The notes: a model not told the origin generated them from the sequence alone. Counted from the first letter of the stretch, positions 36,883-47,182 are shown. The stretch is DNA of 64,000 bases from Paraburkholderia sp. SOS3 (GCF_001922345.1 NZ_CP018811.1:3224001-3288000), one strand, 5' to 3'. A program made the numbers and translations.

Positions 36883-37272
36883 TCAGATGTGCTGCGTCAT
36901 ACGCAGCGCCAGTACATCGAGAATCATCCGTGCGGTCGAGATATTCGTCGCGCACGGTACGTTATGGACGTCGCAGGCGCGCACGAGCGCGTTGATATCG
37001 GGCTCGTGCGGCTGCGGCGTCATCGGGTCGCGCAGAAAAATCACCATGTCGACGCGGCCTTCGGCGAGTTGCGCGCCGATCTGCAGGTCGCCGCCGTTCG
37101 GGCCGGACAGCATCCGTTCGATTTCGAGTCCGTGCGCCGCCGTCACGCGCGCCCCCGTCGTACCGGTCGCAAGCAGATCGCAGCGCTTCAGCGTATCCAC
37201 ATATTCGCCGGCGAGTTTGACGATGTCGTCTTTCTTATGGTCGTGCGCGATCAGCGCGATGCGTGCTGTCAT
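36883..37272 (-). CDS. mgsA: Methylglyoxal synthase
   Basis: A 129-residue enzyme converting dihydroxyacetone phosphate to methylglyoxal and phosphate, a glycolysis bypass under phosphate shortage. Signature residues are visible: [10 protein letters not shown] (5-14), TGTTG near 36-40, [11 protein letters not shown] (56-66) with the catalytic Asp, and [14 protein letters not shown]. Start ATG 37272. Homohexamer in known members; length matches the short type. Confidence 0.96.
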   Translation of the reverse strand: MTARIALIAHDHKKDDIVKLAGEYVDTLKRCDLLATGTTGARVTAAHGLEIERMLSGPNGGDLQIGAQLAEGRVDMVIFLRDPMTPQPHEPDINALVRACDVHNVPCATNISTARMILDVLALRMTQHI

Positions 37273-37348
37273 CTATCGATTCCCCCTGATTTTTTCGTTG
37301 CTCGAGTGTGGTTGTCGTTGCGCGTGCGTTGCGTGCGCTGCAGGTCTG

Positions 37349-37380
37349 CCGGAGGCTGCCCGTTCCGGAGGTTGCCCGTT
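37349..37380. repeat. Two tandem 16-bp repeats
   Basis: CCGGAGGCTGCCCGTT (37349-37364) followed directly by CCGGAGGTTGCCCGTT (37365-37380), one mismatch. It lies in the gap between the SDR stop and mgsA. Confidence 0.8.
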
Positions 37381-38171
37381 CAGTAAGTGCCCGGATAAGC
37401 GCCGCCGTCGATCAGCAGATTTTGCCCCGTGATATAGCCCGCGTGCACGCTGCACAAGAATGCGCAGGTACGGCCGAATTCGTCCGATGTGCCGAAACGG
37501 CGCGCCGGAATGCCGGCCACGCGCCGCGTGCGCGCTTCTTCCATCGTGATGTTTTGCGCCTTCATCTGCGCAGCCATCGTCGCCGCGATGCGATCGGTAT
37601 CGAAGGCGCCGGGCAGCAGGTTGTTGATCGTCACGCCGTGCGGCGCGACCTTGCGCGCGACGCCGGCTACGAACCCGGTCAGGCCCGAACGCGCGCCATT
37701 GGAAAGACCCAGCGTATCGATCGGCGCCTTCACCGACGAACTCGTGATGTTGACGACGCGCCCGAAACCGCGCGAGATCATGCCGTCGATCGTGGCGCGA
37801 ATCAGCTCGATCGGCGTGAGCATGTTCGCTTCGAGCGCGCTGATCCAGTCGTCGTGCGTGAAGCTGCGAAAGTCGCCAGGCGGCGGACCGCCTGCGTTGG
37901 TCACGAGAATATCGGGCTGCGGACACGCGGCGAGCGCGGCCGCGCGGCCCTCGGGCGTCGTGATGTCGCACGCGATGGTCTTGACGGTTGCACCGCTTTT
38001 CGCGGCAACGGTCGCGCGAATTTCTTCGGCCGTGTTCTCGAGCGTATCAGCGGTGCGCGCGAGGATCACGATATGCACGCCTTCGGCTGCCAGCGCCTCG
38101 GCGCAACCGCGGCCAAGCCCCTTGCTCGCCGCGCAAACCAGCGCGGTGCGCCCTGCTATTCCAAGATCCAT
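37380..38171 (-). CDS. Short-chain dehydrogenase/reductase (3-oxoacyl-ACP reductase-like)
   Basis: A 263-residue SDR. The cofactor loop is CAASKGLGRG (12-21) and NAGG lies near 91-94. The catalytic region departs from the classical form: around the usual YxxxK it reads GLSNGARSGLTGF, lacking the expected Tyr. This is typical of the 'SDR family oxidoreductase' group annotated as 3-oxoacyl-ACP reductase in Burkholderia, so activity should be checked. Start ATG 38171. mgsA is about 107 bases downstream. Substrate unknown. Confidence 0.85.
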   Translation of the reverse strand: MDLGIAGRTALVCAASKGLGRGCAEALAAEGVHIVILARTADTLENTAEEIRATVAAKSGATVKTIACDITTPEGRAAALAACPQPDILVTNAGGPPPGDFRSFTHDDWISALEANMLTPIELIRATIDGMISRGFGRVVNITSSSVKAPIDTLGLSNGARSGLTGFVAGVARKVAPHGVTINNLLPGAFDTDRIAATMAAQMKAQNITMEEARTRRVAGIPARRFGTSDEFGRTCAFLCSVHAGYITGQNLLIDGGAYPGTY

Positions 38172-38520
38172 AAGATGCCTCCTCGTTGAATGCCGCTGTG
38201 GCGTTTGCCTGTCGTGTTTGCCTGTCGCGTTGCCTGAGCGTTTGCCCGTCGCGTCTCTGTCGTCGATGGGCGTTGCCCGTTGTGCGCACCGGACGCCCCG
38301 ACGGCAAGCGCCCGCAAATGCCCCCGATTCTAGAAGAATCGACGCGACGCTGCCGACGCTGACTTATTCGGTCAATCGCATTGAACGGTTCGCCAAATGG
38401 GTTCGCCAAATGGCCATCCTGGAAATCTCGTGTTTCTTCCGCCAATACTTTCGGTAAACTTGCAGGAGTGGCGCACCGGTCCGACGGTCCGTCTCCCATC
38501 CCTTCGCCTCGCGCCGCGCC
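38172..38520. other. Divergent region SDR / upp with repeats
   Basis: No gene seen. 38193-38262 is a degenerate tandem array around GCGTTTGCCTGTC. 38387-38412 is a clean tandem repeat (separate entry). A -10-like TAAACT at 38455-38460 could serve upp, without a good -35. Confidence 0.5.
38387..38412. repeat. Two tandem 13-bp repeats upstream of upp
   Basis: GGTTCGCCAAATG occurs twice without gap (38387-38399 and 38400-38412), about 45-70 bases before the possible upp -10. Could be a regulator site. Confidence 0.8.
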
Positions 38521-39171
38521 ATGACACAGGACAGCCGTTTTCCCAATCTGTTTATCCTCGACCACCCGCTGATCCAGCACAAACTCACCCATATGCGCGA
38601 CCGCGATACGTCGACGCGCACATTCCGCGAGTTGCTGCGCGAAATCACCTTGCTGATGGGCTACGAGATCACGCGCAACCTGCCCATGACCACGCGCCGC
38701 GTCACCACGCCGCTCGTCGAGGTCGATGCGCCGGTCATCGCCGGCAAAAAGCTCGCGATCGTCCCCGTGCTGCGCGCGGGCGTGGGCATGTCCGACGGGC
38801 TCATGGAGCTGATTCCGTCGGCGCGGGTCGGCCATATCGGCGTCTATCGCGACGTCGACCATCGGCCGGTCGAGTACCTCGTGCGGCTGCCCGATCTCGA
38901 AGACCGCATCTTTATTCTGTGCGACCCGATGGTCGCAACCGGCTACTCGGCCGTTCATGCGGTCGATGTGCTCAAGCGCCGCGGCGTGGCCGGCGAGAAC
39001 ATTTCATTTCTTGCGCTCGTCGCGGCGCCCGAAGGGGTCAAGGTCTTCCACGACGCGCATCCGGACGTGAAGCTCTTTGTCGCGTCGCTCGATTCGCATC
39101 TGGACGAGCACGCTTACATCATCCCGGGCCTCGGCGATGCCGGCGACCGGCTGTTCGGCACGAAGAACTAG
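38521..39171 (+). CDS. upp: Uracil phosphoribosyltransferase
   Basis: A 216-residue salvage enzyme joining uracil and PRPP to give UMP. The PRPP-binding loop is [10 protein letters not shown] near 138-147, and the uracil-binding end is [15 protein letters not shown] (last 15 residues). [15 protein letters not shown] near 81-95 is diagnostic for the family. Start ATG 38521. Standalone gene: no uraA transporter is adjacent. Confidence 0.97.
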   Translation: MTQDSRFPNLFILDHPLIQHKLTHMRDRDTSTRTFRELLREITLLMGYEITRNLPMTTRRVTTPLVEVDAPVIAGKKLAIVPVLRAGVGMSDGLMELIPSARVGHIGVYRDVDHRPVEYLVRLPDLEDRIFILCDPMVATGYSAVHAVDVLKRRGVAGENISFLALVAAPEGVKVFHDAHPDVKLFVASLDSHLDEHAYIIPGLGDAGDRLFGTKN

Positions 39172-39598
39172 CGCCTGAGCCCACCTGCCCGAACCGGGTG
39201 GCCTCGGGCGCCTGCGTGGGCGTCGCGCCCGCTCGGCCGGCGCGGGGCGCGTTCCGGCGGTTCTCTCGCAATGCCGCATACGCGCCACGCATCCGCCGCG
39301 CATCGGCGCCATGATAAAATCGCTATCCGCTCATCGAGCGGCTCGCCTTGCCTGCACTGCCCCGCACATCGCCGCCCCGCACATCGCGCTCTCACGCAGG
39401 CAGCGTACGGCACGCCGGGCACCGGGGCGGACACCGGGCGACACTGAGCGGACATCCGGCGAAACAGGTCCATCAAGGGTCCGCGCAGCCAGGCTTGGAC
39501 CGAGGCGCGTCTCGCGAAACGCGCCCACATTGCACACAATCACGCGACGACACATTGCACATGCGTGCGCCCCGCTGGCGCGCGCGCTGGAGAAAAGT
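39172..39598 (+). other. Gap upp / YebC gene: promoter and direct repeat
   Basis: No gene seen. Extended -10 TGATAAAAT (39312-39320) gives a probable promoter for the YebC-type gene with a leader of about 270 bases. A direct repeat CCCCGCACATCGC lies in the leader at 39360-39372 and 39375-39387. Confidence 0.5.
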
Positions 39599-40327
39599 AT
39601 GGCGGGTCATTCGAAATGGGCCAACATCAAGCATAAGAAAGCAGCGGCCGATGCCAAGAAGGGCAAGGTCTGGACGCGGCTCATCAAGGAAATTCAGGTT
39701 GCCGCGCGCATGGGCGGCGGAGAGATCGACTCGAACCCGCGTCTGCGGCTCGCGGTCGACAAGGCGTACGACGCGAACATGCCGAAGGACAACATCAACC
39801 GCGCGATCCAGCGCGGCACCGGCGGCGTCGACGGCGCGAACTACGAGGAAATCCGCTACGAAGGCTACGGCATCGGCGGCGCGGCGATCATCGTCGATAC
39901 GATGACCGACAACCGCACGCGCACGGTCGCCGAAGTACGGCACGCGTTTTCGAAGTTCGGCGGCAATATGGGCACGGACGGCTCGGTGTCGTTCATGTTC
40001 GATCACGTCGGCCAGTTCCTGTTCGCGCCCGGTACAGCCGAAGACAAGCTGATGGAAGCAGCGCTCGAAGCGGGCGCCGACGACGTCGTGACGAACGAAG
40101 ACGGCAGTATCGAAGTGCTGTGTCCGCCAAACGACTTCCCGAAGGTCAAGGCCGCGCTCGAAGCGGCAGGCTTCAAGGCCGAACTCGCCGAAGTCACGAT
40201 GAAGCCGCAGACGGAAGTCGAGTTCACCGGCGACGACGCGGTGAAAATGCAGAAGCTCCTCGATGCGCTCGAAAATCTCGACGACGTGCAAGAGGTGTAC
40301 ACGAACGCAGCGATCGTCGAAGAGTGA
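39599..40327 (+). CDS. YebC/PmpR family transcriptional or translational regulator
   Basis: A 242-residue member of the TACO1/YebC family. It starts [18 protein letters not shown], the invariant N-terminus, at ATG 39599 with GGAGAAAA upstream; upstream in-frame codons are not family-like. Three domains as in known structures, with [16 protein letters not shown] near 102-117. Family members bind DNA or act on ribosomes stalled at proline stretches. Standard length; single gene between upp and purD. Confidence 0.95.
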   Translation: MAGHSKWANIKHKKAAADAKKGKVWTRLIKEIQVAARMGGGEIDSNPRLRLAVDKAYDANMPKDNINRAIQRGTGGVDGANYEEIRYEGYGIGGAAIIVDTMTDNRTRTVAEVRHAFSKFGGNMGTDGSVSFMFDHVGQFLFAPGTAEDKLMEAALEAGADDVVTNEDGSIEVLCPPNDFPKVKAALEAAGFKAELAEVTMKPQTEVEFTGDDAVKMQKLLDALENLDDVQEVYTNAAIVEE

Positions 40328-40532
40328 CGCGTTGACGCCGCACCGCCGTTCCATACCAGGCGGCGGTCCGGCATCGGTTTCGCGATTTGTGTTGGCTTCG
40401 TCACAGGCGTTCGATGCGAGTTATGCGAATCTTGCAGGTATTCACGGCCGGCGGCGCACCAGCAGCCCGCTCCAGCAGCACGCACCAGCAGCCTGGCCAG
40501 CCGTTCATGGTTGATAGCATTCGGGGAATCTC

Positions 40533-41807
40533 ATGAAGTTACTCGTCGTCGGATCCGGCGGTCGCGAACATGCGCTCGCGTGGAAGCTCGCGCAATCGCC
40601 GCGGGTCCAGCTCGTCTATGTCGCGCCGGGCAATGGCGGCACTGCGCAGGATGAGCGTCTGCGCAACATCGACATCGTCGATCTGAACGCGCTCGCCGAC
40701 TTCGCGGAGAAGGAACAGATCGCCTTCACGTTAGTCGGGCCGGAACAGCCGCTCGCGGCCGGCATCGTCAACCTGTTCCGTTCGCGCGGGCTCAAGATAT
40801 TCGGACCGTCGCGCGAGGCCGCGCAGCTCGAAAGCTCGAAGGATTTCGCGAAGGCATTCATGAAGCGCCACGCGATTCCGACCGCTGAATACGAAACGTT
40901 CTCCGACACGGCTGCCGCGCACGCGTATATCGACGCGAAAGGCGCGCCGATCGTGATCAAGGCCGACGGGCTGGCCGCGGGCAAGGGCGTCGTGGTCGCC
41001 CAGACGCTCGACGAGGCGCACGCGGCCGTCGACATGATGCTGTCGGACAATAAGCTCGGCGACGCCGGCGCACGCGTCGTCATCGAGGAATTCCTCGCCG
41101 GCGAAGAAGCGAGCTTTATCGTGATGGTCGACGGCAAGCACGTGCTGCCGCTTGCCTCGAGTCAGGACCACAAGCGTCTGCTGGACGGCGACGCAGGCCC
41201 GAACACGGGCGGCATGGGCGCCTACTCGCCCGCGCCGATCGTCACGCCGCAACTGCATGCGCGCGTGATGCGCGAAATCATTCTGCCGACCGTGCGCGGC
41301 ATGGAAAAGGAAGGCATCCGCTTTACCGGCTTCCTGTATGCGGGCCTGATGATCGATGCGCAGGGCAATCCGCGGACGCTCGAATTCAACTGCCGGATGG
41401 GCGACCCGGAGACCCAGCCGATCATGGCGCGCCTCAAGGGCGATTTTTCGAAGGTCGTCGAGCAGGCCATTGCCGGCACGCTCGACACCGTCGAGCTCGA
41501 ATGGGACCGGCGCACGGCGCTTGGCGTCGTACTCGCCGCGCACAACTATCCGGACACGCCGCGCAAGGGCGACCGGATCAACGGCATACCGGCCGAAACG
41601 GCCGATGCGGTGACGTTCCACGCGGGCACGACGCTCGCGAACGGCAAGCTCTCGACCTCGGGCGGACGTGTATTGTGCGTCGTCGGGCTCGCCGACTCGG
41701 TACGCAGCGCGCAGTCGGTCGCGTACGAGACGATCAACCAGATTTCGTTCGACGGGATGCAGTACCGGCGCGACATCGGTTATCGCGCGGTCAATCGCAA
41801 GCATTAG
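40533..41807 (+). CDS. purD: Phosphoribosylamine-glycine ligase
   Basis: ATP-grasp enzyme making GAR in purine synthesis, second step. It has 424 residues, the usual length. GSGGREHALAWKL at 7-19 is the diagnostic N-terminal motif, and GPEQPLAAG (70-78), DGLAAGKGV (146-154) and NTGGMGAYSPAP (224-235) follow. Start ATG 40533. It lies alone between the YebC-type gene and hemF, each some 200-330 bases away. Confidence 0.98.
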   Translation: MKLLVVGSGGREHALAWKLAQSPRVQLVYVAPGNGGTAQDERLRNIDIVDLNALADFAEKEQIAFTLVGPEQPLAAGIVNLFRSRGLKIFGPSREAAQLESSKDFAKAFMKRHAIPTAEYETFSDTAAAHAYIDAKGAPIVIKADGLAAGKGVVVAQTLDEAHAAVDMMLSDNKLGDAGARVVIEEFLAGEEASFIVMVDGKHVLPLASSQDHKRLLDGDAGPNTGGMGAYSPAPIVTPQLHARVMREIILPTVRGMEKEGIRFTGFLYAGLMIDAQGNPRTLEFNCRMGDPETQPIMARLKGDFSKVVEQAIAGTLDTVELEWDRRTALGVVLAAHNYPDTPRKGDRINGIPAETADAVTFHAGTTLANGKLSTSGGRVLCVVGLADSVRSAQSVAYETINQISFDGMQYRRDIGYRAVNRKH

Positions 41808-42137
41808 CAGGCAACGTAGAACACCGCAGGACATCGGTGGTCGGTCCGATCGCCTGCCCCGAGGCCGCTTCGCCGCTCCCCGAGTGCCCGACCGCCCCGC
41901 CGGCGCTAAACTTCGCTCATTCGTGCGACGAACGGATTTCGACAGGCGCGCCGACGCGCCGTTGAGCGCCGCGGCTCCTGCAAAACCGGCATTTACCGTT
42001 TATCGTCGGCATACGCATGACAGAATACGGCGCGTTGCCTGCCGACGCGGGCCGGTTTTATCGGGCGAGTGCCCGGTTTTCCTTTTGACGAACAATCCGC
42101 TGCGCGAATCGGCATCCCGCGCGGCCCCCACAGACCG
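41808..42137 (+). other. Gap purD / hemF
   Basis: 330 bases without a gene or a clear hairpin. A possible -35/-10 pair TTATCG/GAATAC occurs near 42000-42030 but is weak; I cannot define the hemF promoter. Confidence 0.4.
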
Positions 42138-43061
42138 ATGACAGATTCGACTTTCGACGCGGCGGCCGTGCGCAACTGGCTGCAGGGTCTGCAAACCCGC
42201 ATTGCCGATACGCTCGGCGCATTCGACGGCGTTGCGTTCGCGACCGACACCTGGCAGCGCGCCCCCGGCGGCAAGCTGCGCGGCGGAGGCTGCACGCGCA
42301 TTCTCGAAGGTGGGCGCTTTTTCGAGCGCGCGGGCATTGGCTTTTCCGACGTCGCCGGCGACGCGCTGCCCGCTTCGGCCAGCGCACTGCGCCCGCAACT
42401 GGCAGGCCGCGGCTTCGAAGCGGCAGGCGTTTCGCTCGTGCTGCACCCGCACAATCCGTACTGCCCGACCGTGCATATGAACGTGCGCATGCTCGTCGCG
42501 ACGAAGGAAGGCGAGGCGCCGGTGTTCTGGTTCGGCGGCGGCATGGATCTCACGCCCTTTTACGGCTACGAAGAAGACGCACAGCATTTTCACCGCACGT
42601 GCCGCGACGCGCTGCAGCCGTTCGGCGCGGACCTGTACCCGCGCTTCAAGCGCTGGTGCGACGACTACTTCTTCCTCAAGCATCGCAACGAAGCGCGCGG
42701 CATCGGCGGCATTTTCTTCGACGACTATTCGGAGCCAGGCTTCGAACAGTCGTTCGCGATGACGAAAAGCGTCGGCGACGCGTTTCTCGACGCCTATCTG
42801 CCGATCGTCGAAAAGCGCCGCAACCAGACCTACGGCGAGGCGCAACGCGAGTTTCAGGCGTACCGGCGCGGGCGCTACGTCGAATTCAATCTCGTGTTCG
42901 ACCGTGGCACACTGTTCGGGCTGCAAAGCGGCGGGCGCACCGAATCGATCCTGATGTCGATGCCGCCGGCCGCGAACTGGCGCTACGACTGGCAACCGGA
43001 ACCCGGTACGCCGGAAGCGCGCCTCTACACCGACTTCCTCGTACCGCGCGAATGGGTCTGA
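42138..43061 (+). CDS. hemF: Coproporphyrinogen III oxidase, oxygen-dependent
   Basis: Decarboxylates coproporphyrinogen III to protoporphyrinogen IX with O2 in haem synthesis. From ATG 42138 it has 307 residues, matching the family. The signature [14 protein letters not shown] is near 136-149, [13 protein letters not shown] near 106-118, and [20 protein letters not shown] (in two parts) near 235-255. The nadD gene begins 10 bases before its stop. Confidence 0.97.
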   Translation: MTDSTFDAAAVRNWLQGLQTRIADTLGAFDGVAFATDTWQRAPGGKLRGGGCTRILEGGRFFERAGIGFSDVAGDALPASASALRPQLAGRGFEAAGVSLVLHPHNPYCPTVHMNVRMLVATKEGEAPVFWFGGGMDLTPFYGYEEDAQHFHRTCRDALQPFGADLYPRFKRWCDDYFFLKHRNEARGIGGIFFDDYSEPGFEQSFAMTKSVGDAFLDAYLPIVEKRRNQTYGEAQREFQAYRRGRYVEFNLVFDRGTLFGLQSGGRTESILMSMPPAANWRYDWQPEPGTPEARLYTDFLVPREWV

Positions 43062-43876
43062 ACGAGACAGGCGCGCCGTCCGCGACGGCGCCACAGCCGC
43101 ATAGCTCAGCCACGGCGGGCAAGCCGCTTGCGCGCCGCGTCGGCGTACTCGGCGGCACGTTCGACCCGATCCACAACGGTCATCTCGCGCTCGCCCGCCG
43201 CTTTTCCGACGTGCTGCAACTGACCGACCTGATCCTGCTGCCCGCGGGACAGCCGTGGCAGAAAGCCGGCGTGTCCGGCGCGCCGCATCGGCTCGCGATG
43301 ACGCGCGCCGCCGCCGGCGCGCTGAACCTGCCGGGCGTGTCGGTCACGGTCGCGACCGACGAGATCGAGCACGATGGCCCGACCTATACGGTCGACACGT
43401 TGCGGCGCTGGCGCGAACGGGAAGGCGCGGACGCGTCGCTGTCGCTGCTGATCGGCGCGGATCAGCTCGTGCGCCTCGATACATGGCACGACTGGCAACG
43501 CCTGTTCGACTACGCACACATCTGCGCGGCGACGCGGCCGGGCTTCGACCGGTCGGCGGCGTCGCCAGCCGTCGCCGCGACGATCGCCGCGCGTTCGGCC
43601 AGTGCCGAGGTGCTGCGCGCAACCCCGGCAGGCCGCCTGCTGATCGATACGACACTTGCGTCCGACATTTCGGCAACCGATATCCGCGCGCAGTTGAGGC
43701 AACAGCTCGACGAACGCGAACGGTTAGCGAACGACGCCGCAAGCACGGCGGCCCATCGCGCGAGCGGCCACGGCACGGCCCGCGACGCGGCAGACCACAC
43801 CGACACCGGCCCGCAAAGCGAGGTGCCCGCCCCGGTGTGGGACTATATTGTTCAACATCACCTTTACCAATCGTAA
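43052..43876 (+). CDS. nadD: Nicotinate-nucleotide adenylyltransferase
   Basis: Makes nicotinate adenine dinucleotide in NAD synthesis. Start ATG 43052 overlaps hemF by 10 bases. 274 residues, longer than the usual ~215: an N-terminal extension of about 28 residues and a polar insert/tail (about 225-260, rich in Arg, Ala, His, Asp) account for it. The nucleotidyltransferase signature [11 protein letters not shown] is at 34-44, and SDISATDIR near 210-218. rsfS follows after 2 bases, a conserved pairing. Confidence 0.96.
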   Translation: MGLNETGAPSATAPQPHSSATAGKPLARRVGVLGGTFDPIHNGHLALARRFSDVLQLTDLILLPAGQPWQKAGVSGAPHRLAMTRAAAGALNLPGVSVTVATDEIEHDGPTYTVDTLRRWREREGADASLSLLIGADQLVRLDTWHDWQRLFDYAHICAATRPGFDRSAASPAVAATIAARSASAEVLRATPAGRLLIDTTLASDISATDIRAQLRQQLDERERLANDAASTAAHRASGHGTARDAADHTDTGPQSEVPAPVWDYIVQHHLYQS

Positions 43877-43878
43877 AA

Positions 43879-44328
43879 ATGGATATACGCAAGCTGCAAC
43901 GCACGATCGTCGACGCGCTCGAGGACGTCAAGGCACAAGACATCAAGGTATTCAACACCAGCCACCTGACCGAGCTGTTCGACCGCGTGATCATCGCGAG
44001 CGGCACGTCGAACCGGCAGACGAAAGCGCTCGCGTCCAGCGTGCGCGAGAAGGTGAAGGAGGCCGGCGGCGAGATCGTCAGCACAGAAGGCGAGGACATC
44101 GGCGAATGGGTGCTCGTCGACTGCGGCGATGCGGTCGTTCATATTCTGCAGCCGGCACTGCGCCAGTACTACAACCTCGAGGAAATCTGGGGCGACAAGC
44201 CCGTGCGCGTGAAGCTGGCCAACTCGAGCCCGTTCGGCGGTGCGCGCGTCGCCGACGATGAAGACGAAGAAGCCGAGGCCGTCGCGCGCCCGGCCCCGGC
44301 GCGCCGCGCGCCGGCGCGCCGCCGCTAG
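43879..44328 (+). CDS. rsfS: Ribosome silencing factor RsfS
   Basis: A 149-residue protein of the Iojap/RsfS family that binds L14 and blocks subunit joining when nutrients are short. The core is residues 1-112 (DVKAQDIKVFNTSHLT, ASGTSNRQTKALA). The last ~35 residues are an added acidic then Arg/Ala/Pro-rich tail ending RRAPARRR. It starts 2 bases after nadD. Confidence 0.96.
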   Translation: MDIRKLQRTIVDALEDVKAQDIKVFNTSHLTELFDRVIIASGTSNRQTKALASSVREKVKEAGGEIVSTEGEDIGEWVLVDCGDAVVHILQPALRQYYNLEEIWGDKPVRVKLANSSPFGGARVADDEDEEAEAVARPAPARRAPARRR

Positions 44329-44382
44329 GCGCATCGCATGGCTCGCGCGCGCCGGTGACGCGCGGCGCCACGCCCGTTTCCA

Positions 44383-44853
44383 ATGAAATTGCATATCCTG
44401 GCCGTCGGCCACAAGATGCCCGACTGGATCGCCAGCGGCTTCGACGAATACGCGAAGCGCATGCCGCCCGAACTGCGCATCGAACTGCGCGAACTCAAAC
44501 CGGAGCAACGCTCGTCCGGACGTCCCGCCGACAGCGCGATGGCCGCCGAGCGGCAGCGCATCGAAGCGGCGCTGCCGAAAAACGCCCGCATCGTCGCACT
44601 CGACGAACGCGGCAAGGACTGGACCACGATGCAGCTTGCCGGCGCCCTGCCCGGCTGGCAGCAGGACGGCCGCGACGTCGCGTTTCTGATCGGCGGCGCG
44701 GACGGACTCGATCCCGCCCTCAAGGCGCGCGCGGACCTGCTGCTACGGCTGTCGAGCCTCACGCTGCCGCATGCGATGGTGCGCGTGCTGCTCGCCGAAC
44801 AGCTTTATCGTGCGTGGACGATCACGCAAAATCATCCGTACCATCGCGCGTGA
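44383..44853 (+). CDS. rlmH: 23S rRNA (pseudouridine1915-N3)-methyltransferase
   Basis: A 156-residue SPOUT methyltransferase that methylates pseudouridine 1915 in helix 69. Family motifs: [10 protein letters not shown] (66-75), [11 protein letters not shown] (102-112) and the C-terminal trefoil knot segment [18 protein letters not shown] near 130-147. It has the normal length. Third gene of the nadD-rsfS-rlmH run. Confidence 0.97.
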   Translation: MKLHILAVGHKMPDWIASGFDEYAKRMPPELRIELRELKPEQRSSGRPADSAMAAERQRIEAALPKNARIVALDERGKDWTTMQLAGALPGWQQDGRDVAFLIGGADGLDPALKARADLLLRLSSLTLPHAMVRVLLAEQLYRAWTITQNHPYHRA

Positions 44854-44968
44854 ACGTGCGAGGCGGGTGGGCAACGCGCCAGGTTGCCACATCTGAAGCC
44901 GCTTGAACACGCTTTACCACGCTCGAGTCCGCTTGCGCTCGCCTGAACCCATTTGCCAGGATTGATTC

Positions 44969-45598
44969 ATGTCAACGTCGCCCAACGGTCTCTATCCGTT
45001 CGTTTATCTCGCTTCGCAAAGCCCGCGCAGACAGGAATTGCTGCAGCAACTCGGCGTGCGTTTCGAACTTCTGCTGCCGCGCCCGGACGAAGACGCCGAA
45101 GCGCTCGAAGCCGAACTGCCCGGCGAACGCGCCCACGATTACGTGATGCGCGTTTGCGTGGAGAAAGCGCGCGCCGCGCGCAAGCGCCTCGAAGCGAGCG
45201 GCCACGCCAGCGCGCCGATTCTCGTTGCGGACACAACGGTCACGATCGACGATGCGATCCTTGGCAAGCCGCGCGACGCCGGCGATGCGGTCCGGATGCT
45301 CACGCGCCTTGCTGGCCGCGCCCATGAAGTGCTGACCGCGGTAGCCGTCGTCGATGCGGCCGGCGCGCAGTTGCCCGCCGTACTCTCGACCTCGCGCGTG
45401 CGTTTCGCGCCGGTGACGCACGCTGCGCTCACGCGCTATGCGGCAAGCGGCGAACCGCTCGGCAAGGCCGGCGCGTACGGCGTGCAGGGGCGCGCCGCCG
45501 AGTTCATCGAACATATCGACGGGTCCTATTCGGGTATCATGGGTTTGCCGCTTTATGAGACCGCTGCGCTACTGCGCGCGGCGCGCATCGACTTCTAG
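44969..45598 (+). CDS. Maf family nucleotide pyrophosphatase (dTTP/UTP type)
   Basis: A 209-residue house-cleaning enzyme hydrolysing non-canonical or damaged nucleoside triphosphates. It has the start [16 protein letters not shown] near 13-28 with the S-x-R-R-x-E signature, ADTTV near 87-91 and [13 protein letters not shown] (97-109), and the Q in [11 protein letters not shown]. Those point to the YhdE-like Maf. Start ATG 44969. rng begins 9 bases after its stop, the conserved maf-rng pair. Confidence 0.95.
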   Translation: MSTSPNGLYPFVYLASQSPRRQELLQQLGVRFELLLPRPDEDAEALEAELPGERAHDYVMRVCVEKARAARKRLEASGHASAPILVADTTVTIDDAILGKPRDAGDAVRMLTRLAGRAHEVLTAVAVVDAAGAQLPAVLSTSRVRFAPVTHAALTRYAASGEPLGKAGAYGVQGRAAEFIEHIDGSYSGIMGLPLYETAALLRAARIDF

Positions 45599-45607
45599 AA
45601 CAACACC

Positions 45608-47089
45608 ATGAACGAAGAGATCCTGATCAACGTCACGCCGCAGGAGACGCGTGTCGCGTTGGTCCAGCAAGGTGCCGTACAGGAGCTTCACGTCGAACGC
45701 ACGCTGTCGCGCGGGCGGGTCGGCAATGTGTATCTCGGCAAGGTCGTGCGCGTGCTGCCGGGCATGCAATCCGCGTTCATCGATATCGGTCTCGAGCGCG
45801 CCGCGTTTCTTCATGTGGCCGACATCTGGCATCCGCGCATCGCGGGGCGTGCTCCGGGCGAGATGCCGCAGAACGTGCCGCATCAGCCGATCGAAAAGAT
45901 CGTTTTCGAAGGTCAGACGCTGATGGTGCAAGTGGTCAAGGATCCGATCGGCACGAAGGGCGCGCGGCTGTCTACGCAAGTCAGTATCGCCGGGCGCACG
46001 CTCGTTTATTTGCCGCAGGAACCGCATATCGGCATTTCGCAGAAGATCGAGAGCGAAGCCGAGCGTGAAGCGATCCGCGCGCGGCTCACGTCGGTGCTGC
46101 CGGTCGATGAAAAAGGCGGCTATATCGTGCGCACGATCGCCGAAGATGCGACAAGCGAAGAACTCGCCGCCGACGTGGCTTACTTGCGCAAAACGTGGGC
46201 GACGATCCAGTCGCAATCGCAGCGCTTGCCGGCGACGAGCCTGCTGTATCAGGATCTGAATCTCGCGCAGCGCGTACTGCGCGATTTCGTCAACGACGAT
46301 ACGTCGCGCATTCAGGTCGACTCGCGCGAGACGTTTCAGATGCTTTCCGAATTCGCGACAGAATTTACGCCCGCGGTGCTCGCGAAGCTGCATCACTATT
46401 CCGGCGAGCGGCCGCTTTTCGATCTGTACAACATCGAAACCGAAATTCAGCGCGCGTTATCGCGGCGCGTCGATCTGAAATCGGGCGGCTATCTTGTGAT
46501 CGACCAGACCGAGGCGATGACGACGATCGACGTCAATACCGGCGGCTACGTCGGTGCACGCAACTTCGACGATACGATCTTCAAGACGAACCTCGAAGCC
46601 GCGCACACGATCGCGCGGCAACTGCGGCTGCGCAATCTGGGCGGCGTGATCATCATCGATTTCATCGATATGGAGAACGTCGAACATCGCGACCAGGTGC
46701 TGTCCGAACTGAAGAAGGCGCTCGCGCGCGATCGCACGCGCGTGACCGTGAACGGCTTCTCGCAGCTGGGATTGGTGGAAATGACGCGCAAGCGCACGCG
46801 CGAATCGCTCGCGCACGTGCTGTGCGAGCCCTGCCCCGTATGCCAGGGTAAAGGGCAAGTCAAGACCGCGCGCACCGTTTGCTACGACGTGCTGCGCGAG
46901 ATTCTGCGCGAGTCGCGTCAATTCAATCCGCGCGAGTTTCGCGTGGTCGCATCGCAGCAGGTGATCGACCTGTTTCTCGAAGAGGAATCGCAGCACCTCG
47001 CGATGCTGATCGACTTTATCGGCAAGCCGGTGTCGCTGCAGGTTGAATCGAATCTGAGCCAGGAACAGTACGACATTGTGCTGATGTAG
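45608..47089 (+). CDS. rng: Ribonuclease G
   Basis: Single-strand endoribonuclease that matures the 5' end of 16S rRNA and degrades some mRNAs. It has 493 residues, close to E. coli (489). N-terminal S1 domain (about 35-125), 5'-sensor region, DNase I-like catalytic domain with VIDQTEAMTTIDVNTGGYVG (split at 300-319) holding the metal Asp residues, and zinc-link cysteines CEPCPVC near 408-414. Start ATG 45608; Maf is directly upstream. A tandem repeat array follows 10 bases after the stop. Confidence 0.97.
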   Translation: MNEEILINVTPQETRVALVQQGAVQELHVERTLSRGRVGNVYLGKVVRVLPGMQSAFIDIGLERAAFLHVADIWHPRIAGRAPGEMPQNVPHQPIEKIVFEGQTLMVQVVKDPIGTKGARLSTQVSIAGRTLVYLPQEPHIGISQKIESEAEREAIRARLTSVLPVDEKGGYIVRTIAEDATSEELAADVAYLRKTWATIQSQSQRLPATSLLYQDLNLAQRVLRDFVNDDTSRIQVDSRETFQMLSEFATEFTPAVLAKLHHYSGERPLFDLYNIETEIQRALSRRVDLKSGGYLVIDQTEAMTTIDVNTGGYVGARNFDDTIFKTNLEAAHTIARQLRLRNLGGVIIIDFIDMENVEHRDQVLSELKKALARDRTRVTVNGFSQLGLVEMTRKRTRESLAHVLCEPCPVCQGKGQVKTARTVCYDVLREILRESRQFNPREFRVVASQQVIDLFLEEESQHLAMLIDFIGKPVSLQVESNLSQEQYDIVLM

Positions 47090-47098
47090 GGCGGGAGA

Positions 47099-47182
47099 TC
47101 GCTTTTTGCATCGCTTTTTGCATCGCTTTTTGCATCGCTTTTTGCATCGCTTTTTGCATCGCTTCCTGCATCGCTTCCTGCA
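47099..47182. repeat. Tandem 12-bp repeat array after rng
   Basis: Seven head-to-tail copies: five of TCGCTTTTTGCA (47099-47158) and two of TCGCTTCCTGCA (47159-47182). The plus strand has T5 runs every 12 bases, which might also help end rng transcription. Open frames through it (HRFL or DAKS repeats) are by-products of the 12-base period. Confidence 0.95.
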
